A stretch of DNA of 64,000 bases from Selaginella moellendorffii. Lineage: Eukaryota > Streptophyta > Lycopodiopsida > Selaginellales > Selaginellaceae. Positions 44,501-55,318 of the stretch are shown here, piece by piece (within the stretch, counting starts at the first letter, position 1; each line of letters opens with the position of its first letter). A program made the translations under genes and the position numbers. The stretch lies in assembly GCF_000143415.4 (NCBI RefSeq), contig NW_003314366.1:384997-448996 (forward strand). Reading direction: 5' to 3'. The notes beneath the pieces were generated by a model that saw only the letters and a program-made list of their open reading frames with translations, did no database searches and had not been told where the DNA came from.

Positions 44501-47500
44501 ATCAAGCATCTCTTGTCGCTGGAGGTGATGCTGAAGCAGCGGGATGCTGAGAGCGAGAACGCACGTACACAAGAAAGCACAGCGACGAGTGGCTCCGTGA
44601 GAAGGTCCGAGTCACTCACTGATTTATCCGAGAAGAAGATTTGCGAGAGCGAGGACCTCGAAAGAAGGAAGGCTGGCGGCCTGGACAAGGCGCTGGATCA
44701 GTGCTTCTTCTGCTTGTATGGTCTCAACCTCAAGTCGGACCTCGAGTCAGGAGCTTCCAGCGATCTGGCCTTCCACAAGACACCGAGTGGTGGCGACTTT
44801 CAGTCGAAAGAGCAATGTGCCGCCGTGCTTCAGTATGTTCTTCCCTACGCTAAAGCGTGCTCGGTAAGTCTTTGGCTGTTTCTACTCTTGTGCTCGACTG
44901 ATGGATTCGATTCCACCTGCAGAAAACCGGCCTGGGAAAGCTGCGAAAGGTTTTGCAAGCCGTTCGTAAGCAGTTTCCTCAGCCACCTTCAAACATCCTG
45001 GTGGGAAATGCCGTGGACGCCTTTATGGACGACTTGTCTTTTGACGAGGACAAGTTCTCGGAGATGGTGATCAACAGAACCAACGTCGACGAGCTTGTCA
45101 GCTTTGCTTTTCCCAAGCAAGAGGAGAATCCCGCTACTGCCGTGGTAATCTATTCCACTCCTACAGAGGAACCAAAGAGTGAAGAGGCTGAAGCAAACAC
45201 CCAGTCTTACGTGGAGGTGTACCAGAATCTCTATTTCCTGCTAAGTCAGGTGGAGGAGACGTCGCCGACCGATAGATCGCCTGGTTTCGTGTTCACGAAG
45301 GAAGGGGAGGAGTTTTTTGAGCATGTCTCGAGCCTCTTCAAATACGATCTTCTTTACAACATGCTGCGGTTCGAGAGCTGGCACAAACTCGCAGGCATTT
45401 ACGACGAGGTATTCTTCTTTGTTTAAGACTGATGATCTGATCTCTGTGTGATCTTTTTGGTTGTAGGAAGTTGATCTCCTGCTTAACGACGGTAGCAAGA
45501 ATGTAAATGTTCTCGAGTGGCGAAAGAACGCGAGGCTAACGTCCAGAGTGGAAACTAGCCGGAGACGAAGTCGACGCTGCCTTTTGATGAGTTTGGCACT
45601 AGCTCCTCAAGCAAAGCACGAGGTGAGTACTTGTTTCAAGTCCAAATTTGCTGTGATGCTTGATGATGTAGTTCCAGATTCACGAGCTTCTGGCGTTGGT
45701 CTATTACGAGACTCTTCAGAATACAGTTCCTTCGTATGATCAACGCTCTCACGTTCAAAAGAAAGACGCTCTTTGGACTTCGAGGTGCCTAAATGCGATC
45801 AAGCACTGCGAGATAGCATATTCACTGAGGTATTTCCTTCTTTATATCTCTCTAGATCTCGTTTTTGAGCTTGTGGTATGCAGACCGGATTGGACGCATT
45901 TGCTTTATCTTGGCAAGCTCTCTGAGAAACTCGAAAAGCCCAGCGAAGAATCCTTTAGCTTGTACAAGAGGGCCATTGAGCTGAATCCTTCAGCTGTTGA
46001 CTCTTTATACCGTCTGCATCGCTCACGGCTGAAGCTGCTTTGCAAAGGGCGTTATCACGACATGCAAATCATCGAGGTACTTTGTTTTCCATGTAGCGAG
46101 ACTATAGAAGTTTTTATGATTTCCTTCCCCAGACTGTGGCCAAGTTTTGTTATTCAAGTTCTACAGAAGAGCTCGTCAACAGTAAGCTCAAGCAACCAGA
46201 CGAGCAAGTTGGCAACGAGGAAGCTTATCAGAGTGACATAGCGACGGCATGGAGAGCTCTTTTCAAGGACTGTATTTCCGCCATGCAGGCGTGCACTGAT
46301 GGAGAATTAAAGCACTTTCACAAGGCTCGTTTCTGCATTGCCCAAGGACTCTACTGCCGAGCGGAAGAACAGGACTGGGAGAGAGCCAAGGAAGAGCTCG
46401 CCTTTTGTTTCCGATCGAGTCGATCGCTCTTCACGATAAATATGTGGGAACTCGACGGCGTTATCAAGAAGAACAAGTAAGTTTTGTTGCAAGGAAAACA
46501 ACCATTTCACAGGTCTTTGTTTTTGCAGGCGCAAGGCAACCGGCCACACTTATGCCAAGAAGACTTTGGAGCTCGGGCTCCCAGAAAGCTCCCGAAAGTT
46601 TATCACATGCGTTCGCAAGTACCTGTTACTCTACTTCGTTCTCTGCGAGAAGGCTGGAGATTATGTCACATTGGAGCGTGCATATTCCACACTCCGCATA
46701 GACAAGAGGGTAAGAGAGTAGAGAAAAAAATTCGCGTTTTACGTGATCTTCCGATGTCTTGGTCTCGGTTCTTTCAGTTCTCCATTTGCCTCGAAGATAT
46801 AGCAAGCGCAGCGCTTTCATCCTACGTGCATGCTTTGGGCGCAACCATCACTCAGGCCGAAAGCTCTTCGTCTTCGTCCTTTAGTTCCTTGCAAGGCCTT
46901 CTCGAAAGAATGTTTAATCTCTTCATGGATCACGGGATATGGTGGGCGGAGACGTCCGAGTCAGAGGGACAAGAAGTGGCTGTCTACTGGTAAGAAAGAT
47001 CCATTGTTTGTTTTTTTTTTCCAAAGATCTAAGCTCTTTTCCTTCAGCTACATCCATCGCTACCTCCATTACCTGGAGAACGACTGTCGCGTGGACGCAC
47101 TGGAGCTCGTGAACGAGAGGATACGGAAGCGTTTCAAGCATCAAAAGCTAAGCAATCCTCACTTCTCACAGATTTGCCGGCACGCCACCGTCGCCTGGTG
47201 CCGGGCTCTCTGCTCGGCCCTCGCGTCCGTCACCCCGCTCGAGAGGTTGCCGGACCACACCCCGCAGCTCATCGTCGACTTGCAATACGACGTGCTCCTC
47301 TTCAGCCCCTACGACGCCGACACCACGAGCAAGATCTCCCAAGTCTCTCCATCTCCAGCAGCAGCCAGAGCGGAAGAAAGCGCTGCTCCTCCGGCCTCCG
47401 CAGCCTACATCTCCCGCATCAAAGCCGTGCCGATCGTCCAAGTCTCTCCGGACAACGCCGAGAAAGCTCACAGCTACCTCCGTGCCACCTTCGTGTTCTA

Positions 47501-47913
47501 CCGGGAAGTCACGTCGGGGCCATTCCCGAGCGGTATAAACCTCTTCATGGCATCACCCCTGGGAGCAGCGTCCACCGAGCCAGCGGCAGGCATCCAAGCG
47601 ATCCCGGGGTTTGATCCTCTCGACCTCAGCACTCCAAGGAAGCTGCTGCTATGGGCTTTTGCGCTGGTTCACGGCCGAGCAGCGAGCATAGCCGACGTTG
47701 TCAAGTACTGCGAGGAGCAAGCCAAGGTAAACCAAAGTTCTGCCAGCTTTTTCGCTCACTCTCGAGGGTTTGTTCTTCCAGACGAGGCTCAAGAAATGGC
47801 CTACTGCCGCGGCTACCGCGGCCTCTCACGTACCATCGCCGGAAAAGCTGGCGTGCTCCATAGCAAAGTGTGCCGAGCAGGCTGTCGAGATGGAGCAAGA
47901 AACCATGGTTTAA
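41577..47913 (+). CDS. CABIN1-like: Calcineurin-binding protein cabin-1-like (HIRA-complex subunit), TPR protein
   Basis: Sixteen exons: 41577-41579, 41645-41722, 41785-41904, 41990-42021, 42072-42283, 42344-44349, 44399-44863, 44923-45408, 45467-45622, 45678-45829, 45884-46076, 46133-46476, 46529-46709, 46778-46989, 47048-47726, 47782-47913. All phases close to give 1816 residues, near the size of plant CABIN1 proteins. The start [24 protein letters not shown] and the TPR stretch ([59 protein letters not shown]; residues ~30-190) match that family. CABIN1 works with HIRA and UBN in replication-independent H3.3 deposition. A basic KRKKRK patch near residue 230 may be a nuclear signal. The first coding exon is only the ATG. 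The last exon has no clear homology by eye. Confidence 0.92.
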
Positions 47914-47976
47914 AGTGACTATAGCTCAAGATCACTCCTGGGAACAATGGACTCAATGGTCTCGTGGTTTTGATTG
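47914..47976. other. 63-bp convergent gap between two stop codons
   Basis: The CABIN1-like gene (+) stops at 47913 and the ERF gene (-) stops at 47977, so the two 3' UTRs almost certainly overlap. Confidence 0.7.
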
Positions 47977-49266
47977 TCAACAGGAAGAAAAGGTGAAAGA
48001 AGGCCAGAGCGTGGCCGTGGGGGAATTGGAGGAGGCCTCGGCGATTTGCGGCGTGAAGATGGGCGCCACCATCGCAGTTGGGCTCCACATTGGCTGCGAG
48101 ATGAGTTGCTCCAGTGCTGTGGATGATGATACAACTGATGCCTCCATGATCGACAAGGACGACGACGACGCCACTTGCGGAGATTCCAGCAGTTGATCGA
48201 CCCAAAACGACGAGGACGATGGCATTGACGCGCGATTGACCACCAGCGGCGGGGGAGATGGGAAGCTCCTCCTCTCCGGGAGTGGCTGATTGATTTGATG
48301 CGCTTCTGGGGCCACCATGGCCACTGGCGAGCTCAAGTCGCTGAAGAGAAGATCCGAGAGCTTGTTGATGCACCGCGCGGCGTCGATCGAGAGTGGGAAT
48401 TGCTGCTGCTGGGCCGAAACCTTGGTGGAATCCGTGGGCGCGATGCAAATCCCCTGTGTGGGCATTTTTGACATTAGCTGCTTATGCTCTGTTTGGGGCG
48501 GTAGCATGGAAGCGCTAGCGCTGCCGCTGGATGCCTGCGCGATCGCAGCGTCCGATCGCTTGGGCTGGTAGGGAAACATCTCGTAGGCGTTCCTGGGATC
48601 GTCCGGGAAGTTGAGCTTGGCGCGAATGCCCCGGAATCGAATGGCGGCCTCGTCGTAGGCTCGCGCGGCGTCCTCGGCGCTGTCGTAGGTCCCCAGCCAC
48701 ACTCTGGCCTGCTTCACTGGATCGCGAATCTCGGCAGCCCATTTCCCCCAGGGACGCTGCCTCACCCCACGAAACTTGGTCCGGCGATGGCGCCTGGTGG
48801 ATCCATCGCTGGGCTTCTTGGGTTTGAGCGCTCTAGCAGAGCTCGTCTCTGCGAGGCGAATGATAGAATGTAAGATCGTCTGCTAGTCGAGAATTCCCAA
48901 GGGAGAAGAGATCATACCAGAGATGGGCGCCTTGTTGGTTTGATCCGAGTCGGAGCTGGAAGAGGAATCGTGGCTCTTGGCCCGCTTGGATCGCCAATTG
49001 GACTGCGCGGCCCAGCTCAAATCCTCCTGAGCGAGCGCGGGAAGGACACTAGGCTCGTGATTTTGCTGCTGCTCTTGTTGATCATGCCCGGCGTGGGCGA
49101 GCGCATCCACCATGATCGCCTGCTCTGTTCCAGCCACATCGTAGAACATCCCCTGCATTAGCTCCTCATCGAAGAACGCATCGAATCCACTGCTCTGCGA
49201 GCTCCATTCCTTGTCCTCCATCGATCCCAGGCAGCACGAATTGTAGCGCGCCGGAGAGAAGATCAT
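47977..49266 (-). CDS. AP2/ERF-domain transcription factor
   Basis: Two exons, 49266-48918 and 48848-47977, give 406 residues. One AP2/ERF domain starts about residue 142: [19 protein letters not shown], then [20 protein letters not shown] and [12 protein letters not shown]. The WAAEIRD core with Ala and Asp at the specificity positions is of the ERF (GCC-box) and not the DREB type. A basic stretch (KRAKS before the intron, RRHRRTK before the domain) may be nuclear. The rest is Ser/Gln-rich, likely activation sequence. The start [11 protein letters not shown] is inferred; in-frame Met codons at 49221 and 49419 are alternatives. The subgroup (VI/CRF-like or X) cannot be decided by eye. It faces the CABIN1-like gene tail to tail. 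Confidence 0.9.
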
Positions 49267-50055
49267 GGATCGAGGGGAAATTTCCTGGAGTGGAGTGGTT
49301 CTTCTTTGTCTTGACCCTGTTCTTTGGGGATTGGTGTTTCTTCTCACTCCTTCGAAGCCTCCCCCACTGGTTCTTATGTCCCCAATCGTTGCGCGTTGGA
49401 TCGTACGGATGCCCTCCACGTTGCGACACGTGTCAGCGCGGGGACGTCATCCGTGCCACCTGGCTACCTGGCAAGGCCAAATCTTCACGTGCGCATTCGA
49501 TAATGTGCACGTTTGTTGGATAGGAGCGTGTGGTACCGCGTGCGTGGTATCCTGCGGTGGGATATTCTGGGAAGAATCACGGGTGAGTCTAAGGTCTCTG
49601 AATTAAAGGGTGGTCTTCCTTCTAGTTTCTTGGGTCCTTCGAATTTTCGATGGACTTTCAAAGTTCAAAAGAGAAAATTCCCATCGTCTTAAAGTTTGGG
49701 GATCTGGACCAACATTTTTGCCACCCTTGATCAATCTATCACACTCATGGTTTAAGTACTGTGCGTCATAATGGAAGGATTGTGTGTGTTTGCATGACAA
49801 ACACGTGAAATATTTCCATAAACCAACAAAAAGTCGAGTAGATATTGGACAAAAATAAATTAATAAAAAAAAGGAAAGAGAGGAGAAATAAATCTTGTAT
49901 AAAAAATAATCACCACATTTTACTCATGCTACGTCCAGCATCGCGTAAACGTTTCTTCCAGAAGGAAACTTCACAAGTTCTCCGCACCCTTCCCTCCCAG
50001 CAACTCCTTATCACTTATTCTTCCCCCCGTACACTTAGAAAACATATGTACGACG
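49267..50055. other. Upstream region of the ERF gene and 3' flank of the RING gene
   Basis: No gene recognised. A G/C-rich part (49330-49580) contains several ACGTG cores (CACGTG-like at 49426 and 49486), possible bZIP/bHLH sites. 49800-49920 is AT-rich. Confidence 0.4.
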
Positions 50056-51225
50056 CTAGTTACGGCGGTCATCTCGATTCTCCGGCTGGTCGCTGGCCGA
50101 GGAGCTTCCATGCTGCTGCTGCGACGAAGACGACGATGGAGGAGCAGGAGCTGGGGCTGGTGGCGGAGACGAAGACGAGCGAAATGGCCATGGAAACTGG
50201 AACGAGACTCGCCTGTTACTCCGGGGCTCCTCCGCCGGTCTCGAGCTCCCGCTGTCCTGGTGGTGCTGGTGACCATCCAGATTTAAGTTCGCTCCAGATC
50301 CCCAGAGAGTGAAACCACGACCAGGGCCGCCGCCGCCACCGCTAGCAGCAGCACCACCGATCTCGGCATTCGCAGCCCGGCTGGCTTGAGCCCCGCCTCG
50401 CCCCGGTGCAGTGTTGTTATACTCTGGATCGTCGGTCGGCATCTCGTGCCTGCAAACCGGGCAGGAGTTGTGCTGCGCCAACCATGGTAGGATACAGTCG
50501 CCGTGGTAGAGGTGCTTGCACGGCATCTGTCTCACCTCCGACCCCAGCTCAAACTCGTCCTTGCACACCGCGCACTGCCCACCGTCACCGCTCATGTGTT
50601 CGCTGGTGATGCTCACCACTGGCATGGCTTCGATCGCTGTCTTGGACGCCGGTGGAGTGCCATACCTGTTGGGATCATTCTCTGCGAGTTGCTGGATCAG
50701 CTGGTCCAGGCCCGGCCCGAAGAAGTAGTCTCCAAAGTTTGCCGGCAAGCGTCGAGCTCCAGTGCCCGTGTCGAAGAACACCTCCACGTTTCCACCTCTG
50801 CCTCCAAACATGTTCTGGACGAGGATCATGGGATCAAGTGGATCCGCGTGGTCGGCGCCGTCTCTTTGATTCGCACCAGCGCTGTTGTTGTTGTTGTTGT
50901 TGTTGTCTCGACTTTGCTGGAGAATCGCGGACATGGCCTGGAGAACCTGGAAAATTGGAGGATGACGAACACCTTGGTTACCAGCGGGAGGAGTATCGCC
51001 ATCAGCAGAGATACCTCTGGTTTCCCTCCCAGATCCCGGCTCACCACCAAAGATGACGGTTGGTCTCTGGCGATGCGGCGGGAAAACGATCCCTGGCGAG
51101 TTCTCGATCTCCTCGATGAAGCCGCCATTGCAGAACGGACAAAGGATGTCATTCCCGGCGTTGGGCCTCACGGACGTGTGGCACTGATGGCACCAGTAAG
51201 TGGCAGGTTCCAGCGCCGTGGCCAT
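50056..51225 (-). CDS. RING-H2 E3 ubiquitin ligase with N-terminal zinc ribbon (RING1/RDUF type)
   Basis: A single exon of 389 residues from MATALEPATYWCHQC. An N-terminal BCA2-type zinc ribbon reads CHQCHTSV..ILCPFCNGGFIEEI. A central conserved segment includes NPNRYGTPPASKTAIEAMP, followed directly by the C3H2C3 RING finger (CAVC..MPCKHLYHGDCILPWL..CPVCR). The C-terminal tail is Gly-, Ser- and Pro-rich. Plant members (RING1, RDUF1/2, AIRP2-like) are E3 ligases in ABA, drought or cell-death signalling; the substrate here is unknown. The start at 51225 is chosen because the zinc ribbon starts about ten residues later as in the family; an upstream in-frame Met at 51273 exists. A (GTT)n run near 50882 encodes an Asn string. 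Confidence 0.92.
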   Translation of the reverse strand: MATALEPATYWCHQCHTSVRPNAGNDILCPFCNGGFIEEIENSPGIVFPPHRQRPTVIFGGEPGSGRETRGISADGDTPPAGNQGVRHPPIFQVLQAMSAILQQSRDNNNNNNNSAGANQRDGADHADPLDPMILVQNMFGGRGGNVEVFFDTGTGARRLPANFGDYFFGPGLDQLIQQLAENDPNRYGTPPASKTAIEAMPVVSITSEHMSGDGGQCAVCKDEFELGSEVRQMPCKHLYHGDCILPWLAQHNSCPVCRHEMPTDDPEYNNTAPGRGGAQASRAANAEIGGAAASGGGGGPGRGFTLWGSGANLNLDGHQHHQDSGSSRPAEEPRSNRRVSFQFPWPFRSSSSPPPAPAPAPPSSSSSQQQHGSSSASDQPENRDDRRN

Positions 51226-51768
51226 TCTTCCAATCCGATCCAATCCAACGCAATTCCCCTCAACTCGATCCACTAGCGCCGACGCATCGATCGAGTGCTC
51301 TACACCCTAAGCCCGGATTCCTTCCTCGGCCCTCACTCAATCCGCGCTGGAAAAAAACGCAACGAATTCAGTGCTAGGGAAATCAGCGCCACGCGCGCCA
51401 GCGCCGAGGAGCTGCCTTGTCACTCGCTAGGCGAGAAAGGAGGAGCGCTTACCCGGAGTGCGTCGAATGGATCCAGGCGCGTGCCATGCCCTAGAAGCAA
51501 ACCCTAGAACCCCTTTCTCCATTGCTATTGCCGTTTCCTTAGCATCATGTGGCATGGCCATGATAGTTTAATGGCACGAATCACAAATGGGTGGGTCCAT
51601 GCCCAGCGTTTTGTGGTGGCAAGCATGGTGGTGTCATGCCCCCATCGCACGGACACATGGCTATAGAGGTGGAGAGTAGTAAAAAAAGTTTTTTAACTAT
51701 CCTGTGAATTTCCTTTGAATTTTCCTGTGTATGCGAATTTTTACACTGGCCCAGTGAAAGTGTTCTTG
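51226..51768. other. Upstream region of the RING gene
   Basis: 543 bp between the RING start and the stop of the TPR gene, both on the - strand. No gene seen. Confidence 0.5.
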
Positions 51769-52552
51769 TCAATAGCTCGCGGCTGCTCTAAGGCCAATGG
51801 TTTTTAGCTTATATCTGTATTGGGGCTGTTCTTCGATCTCTTCCTCCTCGTCGTCGCTTAGATCGGCGCCAATCTTGTCCCAGCGCGAATAATCCAGCTT
51901 CGAATGCCCCTTGGGCTTTGGAACGGCCTCCCAATTCGTGCCCGGTTCCTTGGAATTCGCGGGAGTTGGCGTTCTCGCCGCTGCCAGCACCGTGTTGGGG
52001 GATTTGGAGACTCTGGGGGAATTGGGAGTGGATTCGGGCATGAATTCGTTCTCGGCCTCCGGGATGGGATCTAGTGCCTGGATTGCGACGAGTTAGAGCG
52101 GCCGAATTCTCGCTAGAACTACTGACTTACGAGCTGGGTCTTGACTCGGGCTTGCAGATTCTTGTAGGCTGGAGACGATGGATCGATCTCCAGCAGCCTG
52201 TTGACATCGAACAGCGCCGAGTGATAGTCCTTCATGATGACAAGCGTTTGTGCGCGGAGCATTAGAGCGCCGGCTTGCTTGTCATCCAATTCGAGCACAG
52301 CTCCACATTCTTCCGCGGCCTGGATGGAGGATTTCTCGACATTAGACCGCGAGAATTTCTAGCTCTAGTTCTCACCTCCTTGTATTTGCGGAGCTTGAGG
52401 TAGCACGCAGCGCGATTGCTGTGGAGAGCTATGCGATGCGAATCCAGCGTCGCGGCAGCCAATGCGTCCCAGTAGAGCTCCAGCGCCTCCTCGTACTTGC
52501 CCTCCCGGAATCTCTCATGGCCGCGCTCGGTCTGGGAGACTGTGCTCGACAT
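51769..52552 (-). CDS. Small TPR protein with acidic C-terminal DYSRWDKI motif
   Basis: Three exons, 52552-52376, 52319-52131, 52077-51769, give 224 residues. Residues ~7-115 form a three-repeat TPR unit: RGHERFREGKYEEALELYWDAL, IALHSNRAACYLKLRKYKE, then LDDKQAGALMLRAQTL, YHSALFDVNRLLEIDPS. The second half is Pro/Ser/Thr-rich and ends with KLDYSRWDKIGADLSDDEEEE, a motif seen next to TPR units in Hsp70/Hsp90 co-chaperone-like plant proteins. A co-chaperone role is inference. The start is set at MSSTVSQTERGHERF; an in-frame Met eleven codons upstream is the alternative. It is divergent to the ABC1 kinase gene, 125 bp away. Confidence 0.85.
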
Positions 52553-52677
52553 CGCGCCCAAATTTCTCGCGAGGAAGAACACGACCTAAAATCCATGGAA
52601 GATCCAAGAAACGAATATTCACTCCCTCTCACTCTCTCCATCTTACATCCAGAGAGAGTTTTTAGGGCTGGAAAGAA
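52553..52677. promoter_or_regulatory. 125-bp bidirectional promoter region
   Basis: Only 125 bp separate the start codons of the TPR gene (-) and the ABC1-like kinase gene (+). The region contains a CT-rich run (CTCCCTCTCACTCTCTCC, 52620-52637), a common plant pyrimidine-patch promoter or 5' UTR element. Shared control is likely but not shown. Confidence 0.5.
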
Positions 52678-55179
52678 ATGGCGCTACTCGCCGCGCGCCT
52701 CAGGCGTAGGCCGCTGCTGACAAGCGCCTCGATCGTTGTCGCCGCCGCTGGATTGGTAGCATACGAGAGCTTCGATGGAGCTGCGCCAGCGCTCGGAATT
52801 TTTCGATCGACTCGTGCTGTTTACACTGTAAGTACAGAATTTCTTCGCTCTTGCTCTTCAGATCGATTTGCAGATCGATCATAGGCTCACTCGGCTCTGA
52901 AAATATCCAGTTCGCGCTCAACAGTGTAGACTACAAATTTAGTTTGCGCGACCATGACAAGAAAACCGAGGAGTATTACGAGGTTCTTTCACAGGTATTC
53001 TCTCACTCGTGTTTGCGAGGATCAAACAGCTCAATGAATTTTTATTTTTGTAGGTCCATCTCAGAGCTGCTAAACGCATTCTAAGACTTTGTGAAGCTAA
53101 CAGAGGATTTTACACAAAGGCTGGACAGTTTATAGCATCCCTCGGGCAGTTCCCGAAGGAGTATGTCGAGACTCTACGAGTTTTGCAAGATCAGGTGCGT
53201 TGTGAGAAAGCTTGTTTCTGCCTGATTTCGTGTTTTCTTTTGATTTTCTAGGCACAGGCTTGGCCTTACAGAGCAATAAAACAAGTTTTCTTAGAAGAGT
53301 TTGGAAGGACTCCAGGAGACATGTATGAAGAAGTACTTGGTAGCATATCTTTCATTGTCTTGGTTGTTCTTTCAGGTTTCACGAGTTCGATGAAAAGCCT
53401 CTTGCTGCAGCGTCACTTGCTCAAGTGCATCATGCTTGGCTCTCTGAAAACGAAGAAGTTGCTGTCAAAGTAAGTCACTTCATCATAAAGATTTTTTTTT
53501 CTGTTGCTTAAGTTTTTTGTAAGCAGGTCCAATATCCAGGATTGCAACGACAATTCGAGATCGATATTTCTACGATGGCCTTTCTTTCCAAATGCGTTGC
53601 TTGGGTATTTTCTATTCCTGTTGCTTGAATCATTGTCAGCGTGTTGTTTTTCCTTGAATCATGGGAAACGTGACGTTCTTTTTGCAGCTTTTTCCAGACT
53701 ATCAATTTGAATGGCTAGTGCCGGAGTTTGAAAAGAATCTTCTCAGTGAACTAGGCAAGTAGCCGCAATCGATATTTTTTATTTCGAATCTGAACTTTTT
53801 GTGTTTTTAGATTTCGCACGGGAGGCAAGAAGAGCGGAAAGAGCAACAGCAAACTTTGCAAACAAAAAGGAAGTGAAAATTCCTTCAATTTTTTGGGTAC
53901 GGAAAGCTTTGTGAGCTTTTCTATTCGCAGCTCATTTAAGTTTTCAGGCTAACAACATGATTCATCCTAGGATTACACCACAAATCGAGTTTTGACGATG
54001 CAGTTTATGCACGGTAGCAAGGTGCCATATCCAGCTTTAATTTGATTGGCAGTTTGACTTATTGTGTTCTTCAGGTTGACGATGTAGAGAGCATGGAGAA
54101 AGCGGGAATAGATTCTAAACAGGTAGATGGAAGCTTTTCTAGCTGTTCGTTGTCTGATCCTTCTTTCTAGGTGTCTCGAGTGTTGCTAGAGATTTTTGCC
54201 GAGATGATGTTTTGTCACGGTGTTGTACATGGGGATCCTCATCCTGGAAACATTCTTGTGAGCCATAATCCGGCTCGAGGGAGCAAGCACAACTTTCATA
54301 TCGGTATGCGCTCCATGTTTCTTTTTCCTTCTTCTCCATACATTATTTCGTAGTTATTCTGGATCACGGTCTCTATCGCGAGCTCGATGAAAATTTCAGG
54401 CGCAACTTTTGCAACTTGTGGAAAGCGATGATAACCTCCGACCCTGCTGAGATGGAAAAGTCAGGCTTGCAACTCGGTGCCGGCGAATACTCCCGATTTT
54501 TGCCTGTTATATTGACCGGTCGGACGCTGGACAGGTTTTGGTTATTGTTTTTCCTTTTTCTTTCACTGAAGTTATTGGTTCTATTGATTTGCAGCAAATC
54601 CGGTCTCGGAAAAGGCATGTCTCCCGAAGAACGAACGCGATTAAGGGACGAAGTAAGAAAGTTTTCCATGGGCGACATATCTTATTTCATGGAAGGGCTC
54701 TCTCGCGACTTTCTGATCGTCCTTCGTACAGAGTAAGCACCTCTCTAGTCTCCTATTCTTATAATCAACGCTGTGAGAACAGTGGATTGCTGAGATCTAT
54801 CGTCCACAAACTAGGAGCTCCACGAAGGCTGCGACTTGAAACGTACGCTCGTTACGCCTTGCTTGGCCGTGCAATGCACAAGCGTGGAAAACCAGGTTAA
54901 ATCTTAAACATTCTAGATCTAGAATCGCTCTCAAAGTTTATCATTTTCCAGGCTTTCGGGAACAGGGAATTGTTTTCTACTCGAGATCTTTGGTGGAGTA
55001 CGCATACCTTCGCTTCCGTCTTGGTGAGATCCACGTTTCTAGAGAAAACTTTGTTTAGATCTTTCCGTGCTTGTTTCTTTGCAGTCGTGTTGGAATATTT
55101 CCTCAAAGCCGACACATTGTATAGTTTAATACTGGGCTACCTCAATCGCTTTCTTCCCATGTCCAAAGTTCCAACTTAA
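52678..55179 (+). CDS. ABC1/UbiB-family atypical kinase, ADCK1-like
   Basis: Sixteen exons: 52678-52827, 52911-52994, 53054-53194, 53252-53322, 53376-53469, 53527-53604, 53688-53754, 53811-53896, 53971-54021, 54075-54122, 54171-54303, 54354-54534, 54595-54732, 54783-54895, 54952-55023, 55085-55179; 533 residues. Family hallmarks are the KxGQ motif (YTKAGQF, ~100), the AAAS nucleotide loop (PLAAASLAQVH, ~159), the VAVK lysine (~180), the catalytic VHGDPHPGN (~310) and the metal-binding LDHG (DFG position, ~338). The basic N-terminus plus a hydrophobic helix (residues 15-28) suggests mitochondrial import and membrane anchoring, as for ADCK1. The intron after exon 7 uses a GC donor (GGCAAGT); all others are GT-AG. 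The biological substrate is unknown, with quinone or lipid homeostasis inferred from the family. Confidence 0.93.
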
Positions 55180-55204
55180 TAATAGAAGCCGTGGCAATTT
55201 TTTG

Positions 55205-55286
55205 CTAGAAACTGGATTCGAACCTAAGACCTTGTGAGAAACTTTTTACTAGAAACTGGATTCGAACCTGAGACCCTGTCAATCTC
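55205..55286 (-). repeat. Tandem tRNA-like B-box repeats (SINE remnant)
   Basis: Two units with a 44-bp period (starts 55205 and 55249) each read CTAGAAACTGGATTCGAACC. On the - strand this is GGTTCGAATCCAGTTTCTAG, with GGTTCGAATCC a perfect pol III B box in the context GTCTYAGGTTCGAATCC usual for plant tRNA-derived SINEs. No A box or full cloverleaf is present, so it is not a tRNA gene. It occupies most of the 139 bp between the ABC1 kinase stop and the UVSSA start. Confidence 0.65.
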
Positions 55287-55318
55287 TTCTCCCGCGCGAT
55301 TGCCCTAGCTCTTCTTTA

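Noticed and set aside
50503-51276. A 257-codon + strand open frame
   Set aside because: Antisense of the RING-H2 ligase gene. No domain recognised.
55205-55286. tRNA gene on the - strand
   Set aside because: There is a B box in each unit but no A box or cloverleaf at the required distance.
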